Shown here: piece by piece, positions 9,263-15,371 of the stretch
Numbering within the stretch: position 1 is the stretch's first letter
Layout: every line of letters begins with the position of its first letter
Origin: a virus
Virus record (IMG/VR): IMGVR_UViG_3300030943_000170
Span: 1-24,316 of that record
Reading direction: 5' to 3' (one strand)
Length of the DNA stretch: 24,316 nt
Notes under the pieces: model-generated
The model's input: only the letters and a program-made list of their open reading frames with translations
The model's database searches: none
Told to the model about the DNA's origin: nothing
Position numbers and translations under genes: made by a program

Positions 9263-10014
9263 TTACTTCTTACCTCGCATGATGCGCTCGTAAAGATCCT
9301 TGACCGACTTTGGCCGATCCTCTTCCCGCTTCTTCGCCTTCTTGATCAGGAGCTGCGGGACGGGCCAGGGTTCAAACTTCGGCTTCTTCTTGAAGTTGCC
9401 TCTGGCCCTGGTGTTATCGTTGACCGCATTGAAGATGCCGGCCAGGACGTAGTAGTCAGGGTTGATGTCTAGGTATGTCCGCCAGTACTGTTTGTCTTCC
9501 ATCAGTGCCAGCGTCTTCGATCCCTCGGGGAGCCGTTCAACCAGTGACAAGACGAAAAGAGGGGCTATATCGCCATTGACCAAGTCTCTAAGATCTACGC
9601 CGTAGTAGTAGAGCAGGTCGGGATATAGCCCCTCACCGTAATCGTCTATCAGCTCCGCGAGGGCTAGGCTTCCCCCACCTGACCCTCATTCATGTAGGTG
9701 GTGAAGACCTCAGTAAGCACGGGAAGCTCGTCGCCCTCGTCCTCAGCGATGAGGGACAGGAACTCTTCCGCGACCGCCTTGTCGGCAGCTGCGACCAGAA
9801 GAACTCCCTTCATCGCTTCCTTTGGGCCGTCCAGTTCGTCGTCGTCCTCTGTGGGCTCGAACTTCTCCTGGAGCGCCATGAGCGCCTTGCGATCAGTCTT
9901 CGGGAGCCGGATGGGATTGCGCAGGACCAGAACGTCGGAGCCGCCGAAGTCGATATCGGTGGATGCGTACTTCCGGCCAACCGCTGCGCGGATGTCGTCA
10001 AGAGTCAAAGCCAT
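9263..10014 (-). CDS. Tail assembly chaperone, -1 frameshift fusion product (GT)
   Basis: Predicted fusion of about 250 residues. Ribosomes read the upstream frame from 10014 to the GGG codon at 9675-9673, slip back one base, and continue in the frame that ends at 9263. The downstream frame is closed just upstream of the slip and has no ribosome binding site of its own. After the slip it reads GSLALAELIDDYGEGLYPDL and continues through the Trp/Tyr-rich T domain to KDLYERIMRGKK. In lambda the equivalent gpGT coats the tape measure while G is in excess, and the arrangement is conserved in most long-tailed phages. A Met at 9583 within the T frame is not a likely independent start: it has no Shine-Dalgarno and would discard about 30 conserved-looking residues. 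Confidence 0.88.
9664..10014 (-). CDS. Tail assembly chaperone, unshifted product (G)
   Basis: This 116-residue acidic protein (MALTLDDIRAAVGRKY ... TTYMNEGQVGEA) is encoded between the major tail protein and the tape measure. ATG at 10014 has only a modest GAGAGG about 11 bases upstream. The protein is rich in Asp/Glu (EPTEDDDELDGPKE), as is usual for G-type chaperones that keep the tape measure soluble until the tube polymerises. The stop TAG at 9666-9664 lies just past the slippery run, so the frame ends four codons after the point where a minority of ribosomes would switch. It is a chaperone rather than a virion component if it behaves like its counterparts. Confidence 0.88.
   Translation of the reverse strand: MALTLDDIRAAVGRKYASTDIDFGGSDVLVLRNPIRLPKTDRKALMALQEKFEPTEDDDELDGPKEAMKGVLLVAAADKAVAEEFLSLIAEDEGDELPVLTEVFTTYMNEGQVGEA
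9670..9676 (-). promoter_or_regulatory. Programmed -1 ribosomal frameshift site (GGGGGAA)
   Basis: On the minus strand the codons read GTG GGG GAA GCC TAG. A slip of one base lets the P-site GGG re-pair perfectly and opens the T frame. G-rich heptamers of this kind occur at the same place in other actinobacteriophage chaperone genes. I did not identify a clear downstream pseudoknot. Confidence 0.8.
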
Positions 10015-10057
10015 TGTGGTGCGGACCTCTCATGGTCTGTGATTGGGATGCGGACAT

Positions 10058-10134
10058 ATGACGATCTGAGGGCCTCTCATTCCCGACCCAACCGCTCATA
10101 CTGGCTAGGTAGTGGAGGCCGCTCAGATCGTCAT
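10058..10134 (-). other. Large stem-loop between major tail protein and chaperone genes
   Basis: Arms 10058-10076 and 10115-10134 are complementary over 19 base pairs with a single one-base bulge, enclosing a 38-base loop. It sits in the 197-base gene-free gap after the tail tube gene. There is no U-tract, so it is better read as an mRNA processing or stability element, or a barrier upstream of the chaperone, than as a classic terminator. Confidence 0.75.
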
Positions 10135-10142
10135 GTAGTGAG

Positions 10143-10160
10143 CCTCAGGGGTAACTGAGG
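10143..10160 (-). other. Small hairpin after major tail protein
   Basis: CCTCAG and CTGAGG form a 6-bp stem around a 6-base loop. It is the second of three consecutive hairpins downstream of the tail tube gene. Confidence 0.55.
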
Positions 10161-10163
10161 TCA

Positions 10164-10201
10164 CCTCCCCCGGCAGGGGTCCGCACGTCTACCGGGAGAG
10201 G
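10164..10201 (-). terminator. Candidate attenuating hairpin just after major tail protein
   Basis: Minus-strand RNA can pair 10192-10201 with 10164-10173 over 10 base pairs, including one U-G wobble, beginning 10 bases after the TAA of the major tail protein. The mismatch would be C-A on the plus strand, so the structure favours the leftward transcript. It lacks a U-run, so termination strength is uncertain. Confidence 0.5.
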
Positions 10202-10211
10202 GAGTTGGGGA

Positions 10212-10763
10212 TTACTCGGTGGTGTCGCCGAGCGCCTTGACCTTGTATGGGAAGGTGTTGGTGCCGTACTGCACCGGAGTCACGCTGATCGGCAGGGACG
10301 CCAGCGAGGTCGTGTCGCTCAGGTCGATGTCGTCGCCACGAAGGATCTCTGCCTTCGGAGCCCAGACCGCGAAGATGTTCTCGCCGTCCACATAGACCGC
10401 CAGGAACGCCTGGAGGGTCGGTGCCGGCGAACCGGGAACCGCGAGCCAGCCGTCAGTGTCGACCGAGGAGTTCGAGCCGAAGTACAGCTTCAGGCTGTCC
10501 TCGTCGAACTGCTGGAGCTGGATGGTGAAGCTCTCGGTCCGCTTGGAGTAGCTCGTGCGGAGCGCGGCATTCTGGAGGGTGCCGAGGACGGTTGCCTCGC
10601 CGCCGTCAGACGCCCAGGTCATGATGTCCTCGATCGAGGTGTGACCGATGTTGTCCCAGGTGACCGGGATGGTGGTCAGATCAGCCGGTGCCGCAGTCCC
10701 GACCGGAGCCAGGAAGTAGTTGCCCGAGCCAATGACCAGAGTGGCGCTATCTTTGATTGCCAT
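10212..10763 (-). CDS. Major tail (tube) protein
   Basis: This 183-residue protein (MAIKDSATLVIGSGNYFLAPVGTA ... TNTFPYKVKALGDTTE) has the length and beta-rich composition of siphovirus tube subunits, which stack as rings around the tape measure. The N-terminal GNYFLAPVGT and the ALRTSYSKRTESFTIQLQQFDE segment resemble actinophage tail tube proteins. It lies exactly between the tail terminator and the chaperone/tape measure genes. ATG at 10763 is preceded by AAGGAG 11 bases upstream. Separate hairpins lie upstream (10792-10819) and downstream (10058-10201), suggesting its transcript is insulated for high expression, as expected for a protein needed in hundreds of copies. Confidence 0.9.
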   Translation of the reverse strand: MAIKDSATLVIGSGNYFLAPVGTAAPADLTTIPVTWDNIGHTSIEDIMTWASDGGEATVLGTLQNAALRTSYSKRTESFTIQLQQFDEDSLKLYFGSNSSVDTDGWLAVPGSPAPTLQAFLAVYVDGENIFAVWAPKAEILRGDDIDLSDTTSLASLPISVTPVQYGTNTFPYKVKALGDTTE

Positions 10764-10791
10764 TCTAAGTGGTTCTCCTTATGGAAATGGA

Positions 10792-10819
10792 AAAGCCCCG
10801 ACCGCTTGGCCGAGGCTTT
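10792..10819 (-). terminator. Hairpin upstream of major tail protein, twin of the one before the capsid gene
   Basis: A 12-bp stem (AAAGCC...GGCTTT ends, two G-U pairs) with a 4-base loop is followed on the minus strand by TTTT. It could be a weak intrinsic terminator of the upstream connector genes or a 5' stabilising hairpin left on the tail tube mRNA. It shares 12- and 8-base blocks with 13662-13688. Confidence 0.7.
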
Positions 10820-10839
10820 GTGTATCAGGAGGATTCCGG

Positions 10840-11340
10840 CTACAGGGGCCGACGAATCTTGAGGGAATAGGTCGTCTGGTATCGGGTGAATCCAGACGGC
10901 AGGTCCGCGTACTGCACGGGACCGCTTGACGGAGCCCAGTCGGAACCCTTTGCGGGTTCGTTGGTGACTCGCGCGCTGACGAGGTGCCCCAGGCCTGGAT
11001 AGACCTGTTGATCTGACGCAGCCTTGATGAGAGTCACGCGAATGGCCTCAGAAATGAGTGCCGCTTTGGAGTCACCGTCAGGGTCTTTCGTGAAGACCGC
11101 GACCTGAAGGCCGGCGCTGTCGACGAATCGAGGATCAGCTGCCCAGGCCCCGCTATTCACTCGCCGAAAGACGGCGAAGAAGTCGTAGGGTGCGGTCGAC
11201 TGAGGGATAAGCGAGAAACTCGGGAGGTCGGGAAGACCCGCGCGCATGATGGCTAGGGTCAGGTCCTCGACCGGGTACATCTGAACAGCTCGCTTGATTG
11301 ACTCCGGGAGATTGATGGCATCAAGCACCGTAGTACTCAA
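10840..11340 (-). CDS. Tail terminator protein
   Basis: This 166-residue protein (VLDAINLPESIKRAVQMYPVEDLTLAIMRAGLP ... YQTTYSLKIRRPL) caps the tail tube and joins it to the head in siphoviruses. The assignment comes from its size, its alpha/beta character with an N-terminal helix followed by FAVFRRV and a C-terminal strand, and its place directly before the major tail protein. The start is TTG at 11340 with GGAGGTGA five bases upstream. It overlaps the previous gene by 20 bases, so translation is coupled. The gene ends 20 bases before the hairpin ahead of the tail tube gene. Tail terminator is likely; neck protein is the alternative. Confidence 0.75.
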   Translation of the reverse strand: MSTTVLDAINLPESIKRAVQMYPVEDLTLAIMRAGLPDLPSFSLIPQSTAPYDFFAVFRRVNSGAWAADPRFVDSAGLQVAVFTKDPDGDSKAALISEAIRVTLIKAASDQQVYPGLGHLVSARVTNEPAKGSDWAPSSGPVQYADLPSGFTRYQTTYSLKIRRPL

Positions 11341-11677
11341 AGTTCACCTCCAATACCTCAGCTGCGACCATCGCGGCCGACGTAAGGATGAAGTGCCCGG
11401 GCTTGCCGAACTCGATCTCCCACGCGGCCCGTTTGTCCAGGTCATCGGAGTAGTGGACGAATCGGTCCACCCCCAGCGTGCCCTTCTCGCTATCGACGTA
11501 CGACTTGAAGCTTCCGGTGTATCGCGGATTCGCTCGAACCCGTGCAAGGTTTGCTTCAGCCCCAGCCAGAATGACTGCCGTTACTTCGTCTAGGCCAGCC
11601 TGCGCTTCGGGGAGTCGCGCCATCCACCATTCAATGGGGAAGCCGCTGATCTCCTTGTAGATCTCAACGCTAGCCAT
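11321..11677 (-). CDS. HK97 gp10-like head-tail/tail completion protein
   Basis: This 118-residue protein begins MASVEIYKEISGFPIEWWMARLP. I place the start at ATG 11677, eight bases inside the upstream gene and behind GGTGGA. Upstream in-frame sequence is open to 12004 but overlaps two other genes in the wrong frame and has the skewed Arg/Ser/Pro composition of a shadow frame. The central RVRANPRYTGSF segment and the late AAWEIEFGKPGHFI segment recall gp10-type proteins, where a conserved A..IEFG-like motif is usual. Such proteins help finish the tail or the head-tail joint. The position between stopper and terminator supports this; sequence similarity is weak by eye. Confidence 0.68.
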   Translation of the reverse strand: MASVEIYKEISGFPIEWWMARLPEAQAGLDEVTAVILAGAEANLARVRANPRYTGSFKSYVDSEKGTLGVDRFVHYSDDLDKRAAWEIEFGKPGHFILTSAAMVAAEVLEVNFEYYGA

Positions 11678-12023
11678 CCAGTCCACCGTTATCGGGGCGC
11701 TGGCGAATGATGAACGTCCAGTGCCGAGTAAGGCGCGTGCCTCGGTGGTGAGCAGGGGGTGAGACGATGTCCCACCACATGCCGTCCCACTGAACTCGTG
11801 ACCACATGTCGACGCCGGCCAAATCAGACGCGGTGCCCAGTTGATAGACGTTGATCCACTGCTGACCGGGGACCTCGGCTCGCGCCGACCGATCAGCCGA
11901 TACCCAGGCCTTGATCTCGATCGGCTCACCCAATGGGCGAACGGTCGTGTTCTGACGAGCGTCGGTCGTGGTGACTGAGGGGTAGATGGTGACGCCCACT
12001 CCACGGCGACGCTGCACGCTCAC
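11670..12023 (-). CDS. Head-tail stopper protein
   Basis: This 117-residue protein starts at GTG 12023, which overlaps the preceding TGA as GTGA and lies behind GGGTGGA. The in-frame extension to 12239 is rejected because it overlaps the adaptor gene and is shadow-like. The protein (SVQRRRGVGVTIYPSVTTTDARQ ... RLTRHWTFIIRQRPDNG) is beta-rich with conserved-looking VYQLGTASDLAGVDMWSRVQWDG and WDIVSPP segments. This matches the small beta-barrel stoppers that close the connector channel after packaging (SPP1 gp16/HK97 gp7 class). The order adaptor, stopper, gp10-like, terminator is the standard siphovirus connector cassette. Role inferred mainly from order and size. Confidence 0.7.
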   Translation of the reverse strand: MSVQRRRGVGVTIYPSVTTTDARQNTTVRPLGEPIEIKAWVSADRSARAEVPGQQWINVYQLGTASDLAGVDMWSRVQWDGMWWDIVSPPAHHRGTRLTRHWTFIIRQRPDNGGLDG

Positions 12024-12493
12024 CGAAGTCCACCCTCGAAGAGGGGGAAGGCCCTGCCCCAATCGCAGTCTTGGTAGTGCACCGGGTGACCCCTGGGAGG
12101 TCCCTGGCGGGTCGTGTAGGCGTTCATCTTCATGGTCCCGAAGGCTGGGATGTAGGCCGAGCCAAAGCGCTGTAAGCGCTCGATTTCCTTCTCGGTGAAG
12201 TACACGGTGCCGACGAACTCGGTGGGCAGTTCCTGCCATCCAAGGGTCTCGTCCGCAGCTCGTGACTGCGAGAACGCGTCCGGGTTGCGAATGAACCGTG
12301 CCACGGCCATCGCGACAAGACGTCGAATGGGGTCGGGGCAGGAGCCTGCATCCCAGGCGGGATTGCCGTAGTGTCGCGCTTGGTCGGAGGCGTCTTCGAT
12401 GTACTCCTCGATCACGGATTCCATGCCGTCGGTGGCACCATCTTCGAGGCGGGCGACCACTTTGTCCGCTGACGTAAGTGCGGAGTCGCTCAC
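12020..12493 (-). CDS. Head-tail connector adaptor
   Basis: This 157-residue protein starts at GTG 12493 behind GAGAGG. It is largely helical at the N-terminus (SADKVVARLEDGATDGMESVIEEYIEDASDQARHYG), then CPDPIRRLVAMAVARFIRNP. That helix-rich pattern, with the CP.P...LVA...R...NP segment, is typical of adaptor proteins (HK97 gp6/SPP1 gp15 class) that bind under the portal. It is the first gene after the major capsid protein, as expected. Its coding end overlaps the next start by four bases. A stable hairpin between the capsid gene and this gene (12519-12546) probably lowers its transcription relative to capsid. Confidence 0.75.
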   Translation of the reverse strand: MSDSALTSADKVVARLEDGATDGMESVIEEYIEDASDQARHYGNPAWDAGSCPDPIRRLVAMAVARFIRNPDAFSQSRAADETLGWQELPTEFVGTVYFTEKEIERLQRFGSAYIPAFGTMKMNAYTTRQGPPRGHPVHYQDCDWGRAFPLFEGGLR

Positions 12494-12518
12494 GTGAATC
12501 CTCTCTGTGGACGACTAA

Positions 12519-12546
12519 GTGAGGGGCTCCCGAAGGAACCCCTCAC
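12519..12546 (-). terminator. UUCG-tetraloop hairpin after the major capsid gene
   Basis: On the minus strand, GTGAGGGG and CCCCTCAC form an 8-bp stem, then one mismatch, three more pairs and a C(UUCG)G tetraloop, one of the most stable RNA loops known. It starts 10 bases after the capsid stop. The following sequence has only a two-base T-run, so partial termination or 3'-end protection of the capsid mRNA is more likely than full termination. Confidence 0.75.
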
Positions 12547-12556
12547 GGTCGTTGGA

Positions 12557-13639
12557 TTACGCGGCGTGACCCCAGCGCCGAGGGTCGGCAGCGGAGATCT
12601 CGGTGGCCGCAATCAGGTCAGCCTTGGCTGCACCAGTCGGGTAGACCGAGTCGGTGACAGCGCCATCGAGCGTGCCCTTGATGCCGCGAACGAAGAACTC
12701 GTTCAGGCTGTTCGGATCGAACGGCGTGTGCGGGTCATCGGTCGCCAGAACGTGCTTCGGGAGGAAGCGGTCCTTGACGAAGTTGTGGCCTTCCCAAGCG
12801 TCGATCAGGCTCCGGTCGGTGCGGAAGTCCATGTCGTAGTCGCGCAGCCAGCGCAGCGCCAGACCATCCACGTTGATGCCAGCGCCGAACGGATTCGACT
12901 GCGGCACCAGCGGGGCGCCCAGGAGCTGGACGAAGCCAGTGGCGACCATGAAGTAGACCTCACCGGCATCGATCGTGTTGTCCACGACGATCGTGAAGCC
13001 AGACAGGCGACCGATGATGGCCTCAGCCAGAGCGGTTCCTGCGCGGACATCGCCCACGTACTGGGCCAGGGTCAGCTTGTCGTCATCGAGCATGACCTGC
13101 TCCACGTCGGTGCCGACGATCGCGATGCGACCAGTCTGCGGAATGCCGAAGCGGTTGAGGACCTTGCGGGCCTCGTTGAAGGCCTTCTTGACGCTGTGAG
13201 TGGCGTCAGAGCCGATGCCGGCGATGGTCACCTCATACGGAGCCGAGGTAATCAGGTCGCACGCGGCCTGATTGATGCCAGCCGCGACAGCCTCGGACTG
13301 GGGGGCCAGGAGGCCGGCCCAACCGTTGAGGTCGAACTGGGCCTGCTCGTCAGTGAGGCGAGTGCCGTTGTAGATGTAGCCGCCCCAGGTGAGGGTCGTC
13401 TTGCCTTCCTTGTAGATGTCGAACTTGATCGGCGTATCGCGAGAATCGCGGAAGTTCATTCGACGGTACGGAAGGATGCCCGGCACGCGGTAGGTCAGGG
13501 TGTCGCCCTCGACTCCAGCGAACTTGCCGTAACCCTCGCGGGTAACGAGCTTCGCCAGCGTCAGCTTGGGCTCGACGAGATTCGCGGCAACGCCAACGAT
13601 CTTTTCGGGCTTGACGGGAACGTGCGGCGTGTAAGCCAT
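12557..13639 (-). CDS. Major capsid protein (P22 gp5-like)
   Basis: This 360-residue protein directly follows the scaffold gene. It forms the icosahedral shell. The sequence VNVDGLALRWLRDYDMDFRTDRSLIDAWEG near the C-terminus, and the earlier GDTLTYRVPG, NEARKVLNRFGIP and IGRLSGFTIVVDNTI segments, match the pattern of the P22 coat (gene 5) family common in actinophages, which has the HK97 fold with an insertion. ATG at 13639 follows AGGAG with a short spacer. Codon choice is clean and GC-rich, as in highly expressed genes. It is bracketed by a hairpin 22 bases upstream of the start and the UUCG hairpin downstream. No separate protease gene is seen, and cleavage of the coat is not predicted. 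Confidence 0.92.
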   Translation of the reverse strand: MAYTPHVPVKPEKIVGVAANLVEPKLTLAKLVTREGYGKFAGVEGDTLTYRVPGILPYRRMNFRDSRDTPIKFDIYKEGKTTLTWGGYIYNGTRLTDEQAQFDLNGWAGLLAPQSEAVAAGINQAACDLITSAPYEVTIAGIGSDATHSVKKAFNEARKVLNRFGIPQTGRIAIVGTDVEQVMLDDDKLTLAQYVGDVRAGTALAEAIIGRLSGFTIVVDNTIDAGEVYFMVATGFVQLLGAPLVPQSNPFGAGINVDGLALRWLRDYDMDFRTDRSLIDAWEGHNFVKDRFLPKHVLATDDPHTPFDPNSLNEFFVRGIKGTLDGAVTDSVYPTGAAKADLIAATEISAADPRRWGHAA

Positions 13640-13661
13640 GTGTTTCTCCTAGGAAACGCGA

Positions 13662-13688
13662 AAGCCCCGACCCGATTGGTCGAGGCTT
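13662..13688 (-). terminator. Hairpin upstream of major capsid gene, twin of the one before the tail tube gene
   Basis: An 11-bp stem (one G-U pair) with a 5-base loop lies between the scaffold stop and the capsid ribosome binding site. The minus-strand exit is CTTTCGCGTTTCC, only weakly U-rich. It shares AAAGCCCCGACC and CGAGGCTT (plus-strand reading) with 10792-10819. Confidence 0.7.
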
Positions 13689-13707
13689 ATTGGGGGTGAA
13701 GATTCGA

Positions 13708-14238
13708 TCAGAGCGTCTTACCGCGACGGAGAACCGAGGCAACAGCCGCTTCGACATCGGAGTTGTCGGCGTCATCGGCGGGATCGAGTCCGCCACTTGG
13801 ACGACGCTGAGGCTTCCTTGCCGTGGAGAACTTCTGGAGCTTCTTCGCGTCTTCCTCCAGCTCCTCGCGGGTGCTGCCCTTAAGGCGTTCCGCAAGTTCG
13901 TCTGGGAGATCGAAGCTGACCGCTACGAGCTTTCGCTCCAACTCAAGGACCGTGTCCTTGAATGCGGTGGATGCCGCCTCGAACTCCTCTGGAGTCTTGG
14001 CCGCGTTCAGTTGCTCCTGAAGGGTAATGGCCTTGGACCGGCGTGAGGCATTCTCAGTACGAAGATCCTTGATGACCTTCTGAGCCCACTCGGGAAGACC
14101 CTCGACGCCCTCGTCGCCATCGACATCATCCTTTCCGGATTCGTCCTCATTGGCGCCATCCTCTTCGTCGACCTTGGGCTCCTGGCCCTTGGCGTCGTCG
14201 TCGAGGTTGTTGTTGTCGTCGTGCTCGTTTTCTGGCAA
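13708..14238 (-). CDS. Scaffolding protein
   Basis: This 176-residue protein is very acidic at the N-terminus (PENEHDDNNNLDDDAKGQEPKVDEEDGANEDE). It has a long central helix (LRTENASRRSKAITLQEQLNAAKTPEEFEAA ... LERKL) and a basic tail (KPQRR ... VLRRGKTL), the classic composition of an assembly scaffold that organises coat subunits and then leaves. It lies immediately before the capsid gene. I choose TTG at 14238 because AAGGAG lies 7 bases upstream and it follows the stop of the MuF gene. The in-frame ATG at 14298 would overlap that gene by 46 bases and has no ribosome binding site. Confidence 0.85.
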   Translation of the reverse strand: MPENEHDDNNNLDDDAKGQEPKVDEEDGANEDESGKDDVDGDEGVEGLPEWAQKVIKDLRTENASRRSKAITLQEQLNAAKTPEEFEAASTAFKDTVLELERKLVAVSFDLPDELAERLKGSTREELEEDAKKLQKFSTARKPQRRPSGGLDPADDADNSDVEAAVASVLRRGKTL

Positions 14239-14252
14239 GGTATGCTCCTTGG

Positions 14253-15371
14253 TTAAGCCGATGCCTGATCGGCCTTCTTTCGGATTATGGAACGCCACTG
14301 CTTGAGGATGTCCTTGCCGTAGTACTCTCCGCGAACCTTCTGCTCGTACAGATCAGCAAACATCCGGTTCGGTGCGAACCGTGGGTCTGTGTCCAGCGAG
14401 GAAAGGTTGTAGATGGCTTCGGCGCGACAATGGCAGCCGGCGTGGTATTCGTCGGGATTGTTCCCGGCTTCATCGTTGGTGCCCCCGGCACCCTTCGACG
14501 AGTGGTAGAGCAGGGTTCGCGTTACGAAGCCCTTAGTGAGGAGGAGCGCACAGAACCCACACGGGTTCACATCTCCTTGCGGGTAGTGGACTCGGATGAA
14601 TCCCTTGACCCTGGAATCGGCATTGCCAGTCGCTGTCTCTGCGTGACGGGCGCCGTTCTGCACGATGCGATCCGCATGGGAAGCCACCAGGACTCCCACC
14701 TTCGTTTGCGCATCCTCGCGCTCGGCCTCCGTCTCCCTGGGGGTCTGCGTCTTGTCGTCCTGCGACAGATCGTTCAGAATCTCCTGGAGTCGGTCTGGGC
14801 CGAGGCCACTGATGACTCGCTGCGCTTCTGCGTCGAGGTCATCTTCGAGCTGGTCGAGAAGATCCTCGATGCCGTCAACCGATTCGACTTCGATATCGGG
14901 ATCGTCCAGCCAGTCTTCGATGTTGTACGGGTCGTAGTCCGACCCATCGGGGTTCTCGACCTCTTCGGCAGGAATGCCGTCACTTGGATCGAGATCGATC
15001 AGGCCTGAGTTCAGCGCCTCGGGGATGTACTGAACGAGCAGGTCGTAGAAGTCCTTGCGGAGCGTCGAGAGGGGAACTGCGTCAAGTTCCTTCGAGCCCC
15101 ACGTCTGGAATGTGTAGCCGGTCTGTAGGGCACGGAACAGTCGCATGAAGGCCAGGGCGATCATCTCGACCTGACTCCGCCTGATTCGCATCGCCTTGAC
15201 GGCGTCCTGTGTGAACTGGTCCCCGGAGGAGGAGACGCGAGCTTCGGTTGGGACGACGCCCTGCCAGAGAGCTAGGACCTCCGAAAAGGCCCTAGCTCCT
15301 AGGAGAACGATGGCTACGTGGTAGGTGGCTGCGACTGCACCGGCTTCGCTACGCCGCTGCGGGTTGACCAT
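14253..15371 (-). CDS. MuF-like minor head protein
   Basis: This 372-residue protein is encoded between portal and scaffold. The C-terminal part carries the MuF signature: PCGFCALLLTKGFV at about 270-283 and YHAGCHCRAEAIY at about 309-321. That gives C271, C274, H310, C313 and C315, a probable structural metal site or disulfide cluster. MuF proteins sit inside the procapsid near the portal (SPP1 gp7, Mu gpF). The middle (about 125-215) is strongly acidic and possibly disordered. There is no obvious serine protease or toxin domain fused at either end, unlike many actinophage MuF fusions. ATG at 15371 overlaps the portal end by 23 bases and has a weak ribosome binding site, suggesting coupling. 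Confidence 0.87.
   Translation of the reverse strand: MVNPQRRSEAGAVAATYHVAIVLLGARAFSEVLALWQGVVPTEARVSSSGDQFTQDAVKAMRIRRSQVEMIALAFMRLFRALQTGYTFQTWGSKELDAVPLSTLRKDFYDLLVQYIPEALNSGLIDLDPSDGIPAEEVENPDGSDYDPYNIEDWLDDPDIEVESVDGIEDLLDQLEDDLDAEAQRVISGLGPDRLQEILNDLSQDDKTQTPRETEAEREDAQTKVGVLVASHADRIVQNGARHAETATGNADSRVKGFIRVHYPQGDVNPCGFCALLLTKGFVTRTLLYHSSKGAGGTNDEAGNNPDEYHAGCHCRAEAIYNLSSLDTDPRFAPNRMFADLYEQKVRGEYYGKDILKQWRSIIRKKADQASA

Noticed and set aside
8226-9293. Long plus-strand open frame (355 codons) opposite the tape measure gene
   Set aside because: It is the antisense shadow of a GC-rich gene, lacks a ribosome binding site, and its translation has no recognisable fold. The minus-strand tape measure is unambiguous.
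9263-9583. Independent 106-residue gene starting at ATG 9583
   Set aside because: The frame is open further upstream to the slippery site and there is no ribosome binding site at 9583; it is the T part of the frameshift fusion.
11678-12004. N-terminal extension of the gp10-like protein
   Set aside because: It overlaps the stopper gene and has shadow composition. ATG 11677 is better placed.
12024-12239. N-terminal extension of the head-tail stopper
   Set aside because: It overlaps the adaptor gene in another frame and is basic and low-complexity. The GTGA-coupled GTG at 12023 has a ribosome site.
12494-13699. Plus-strand open frame of 401 codons opposite the capsid gene
   Set aside because: It is antisense to the major capsid protein, with no start signals, and extends across both flanking hairpins.
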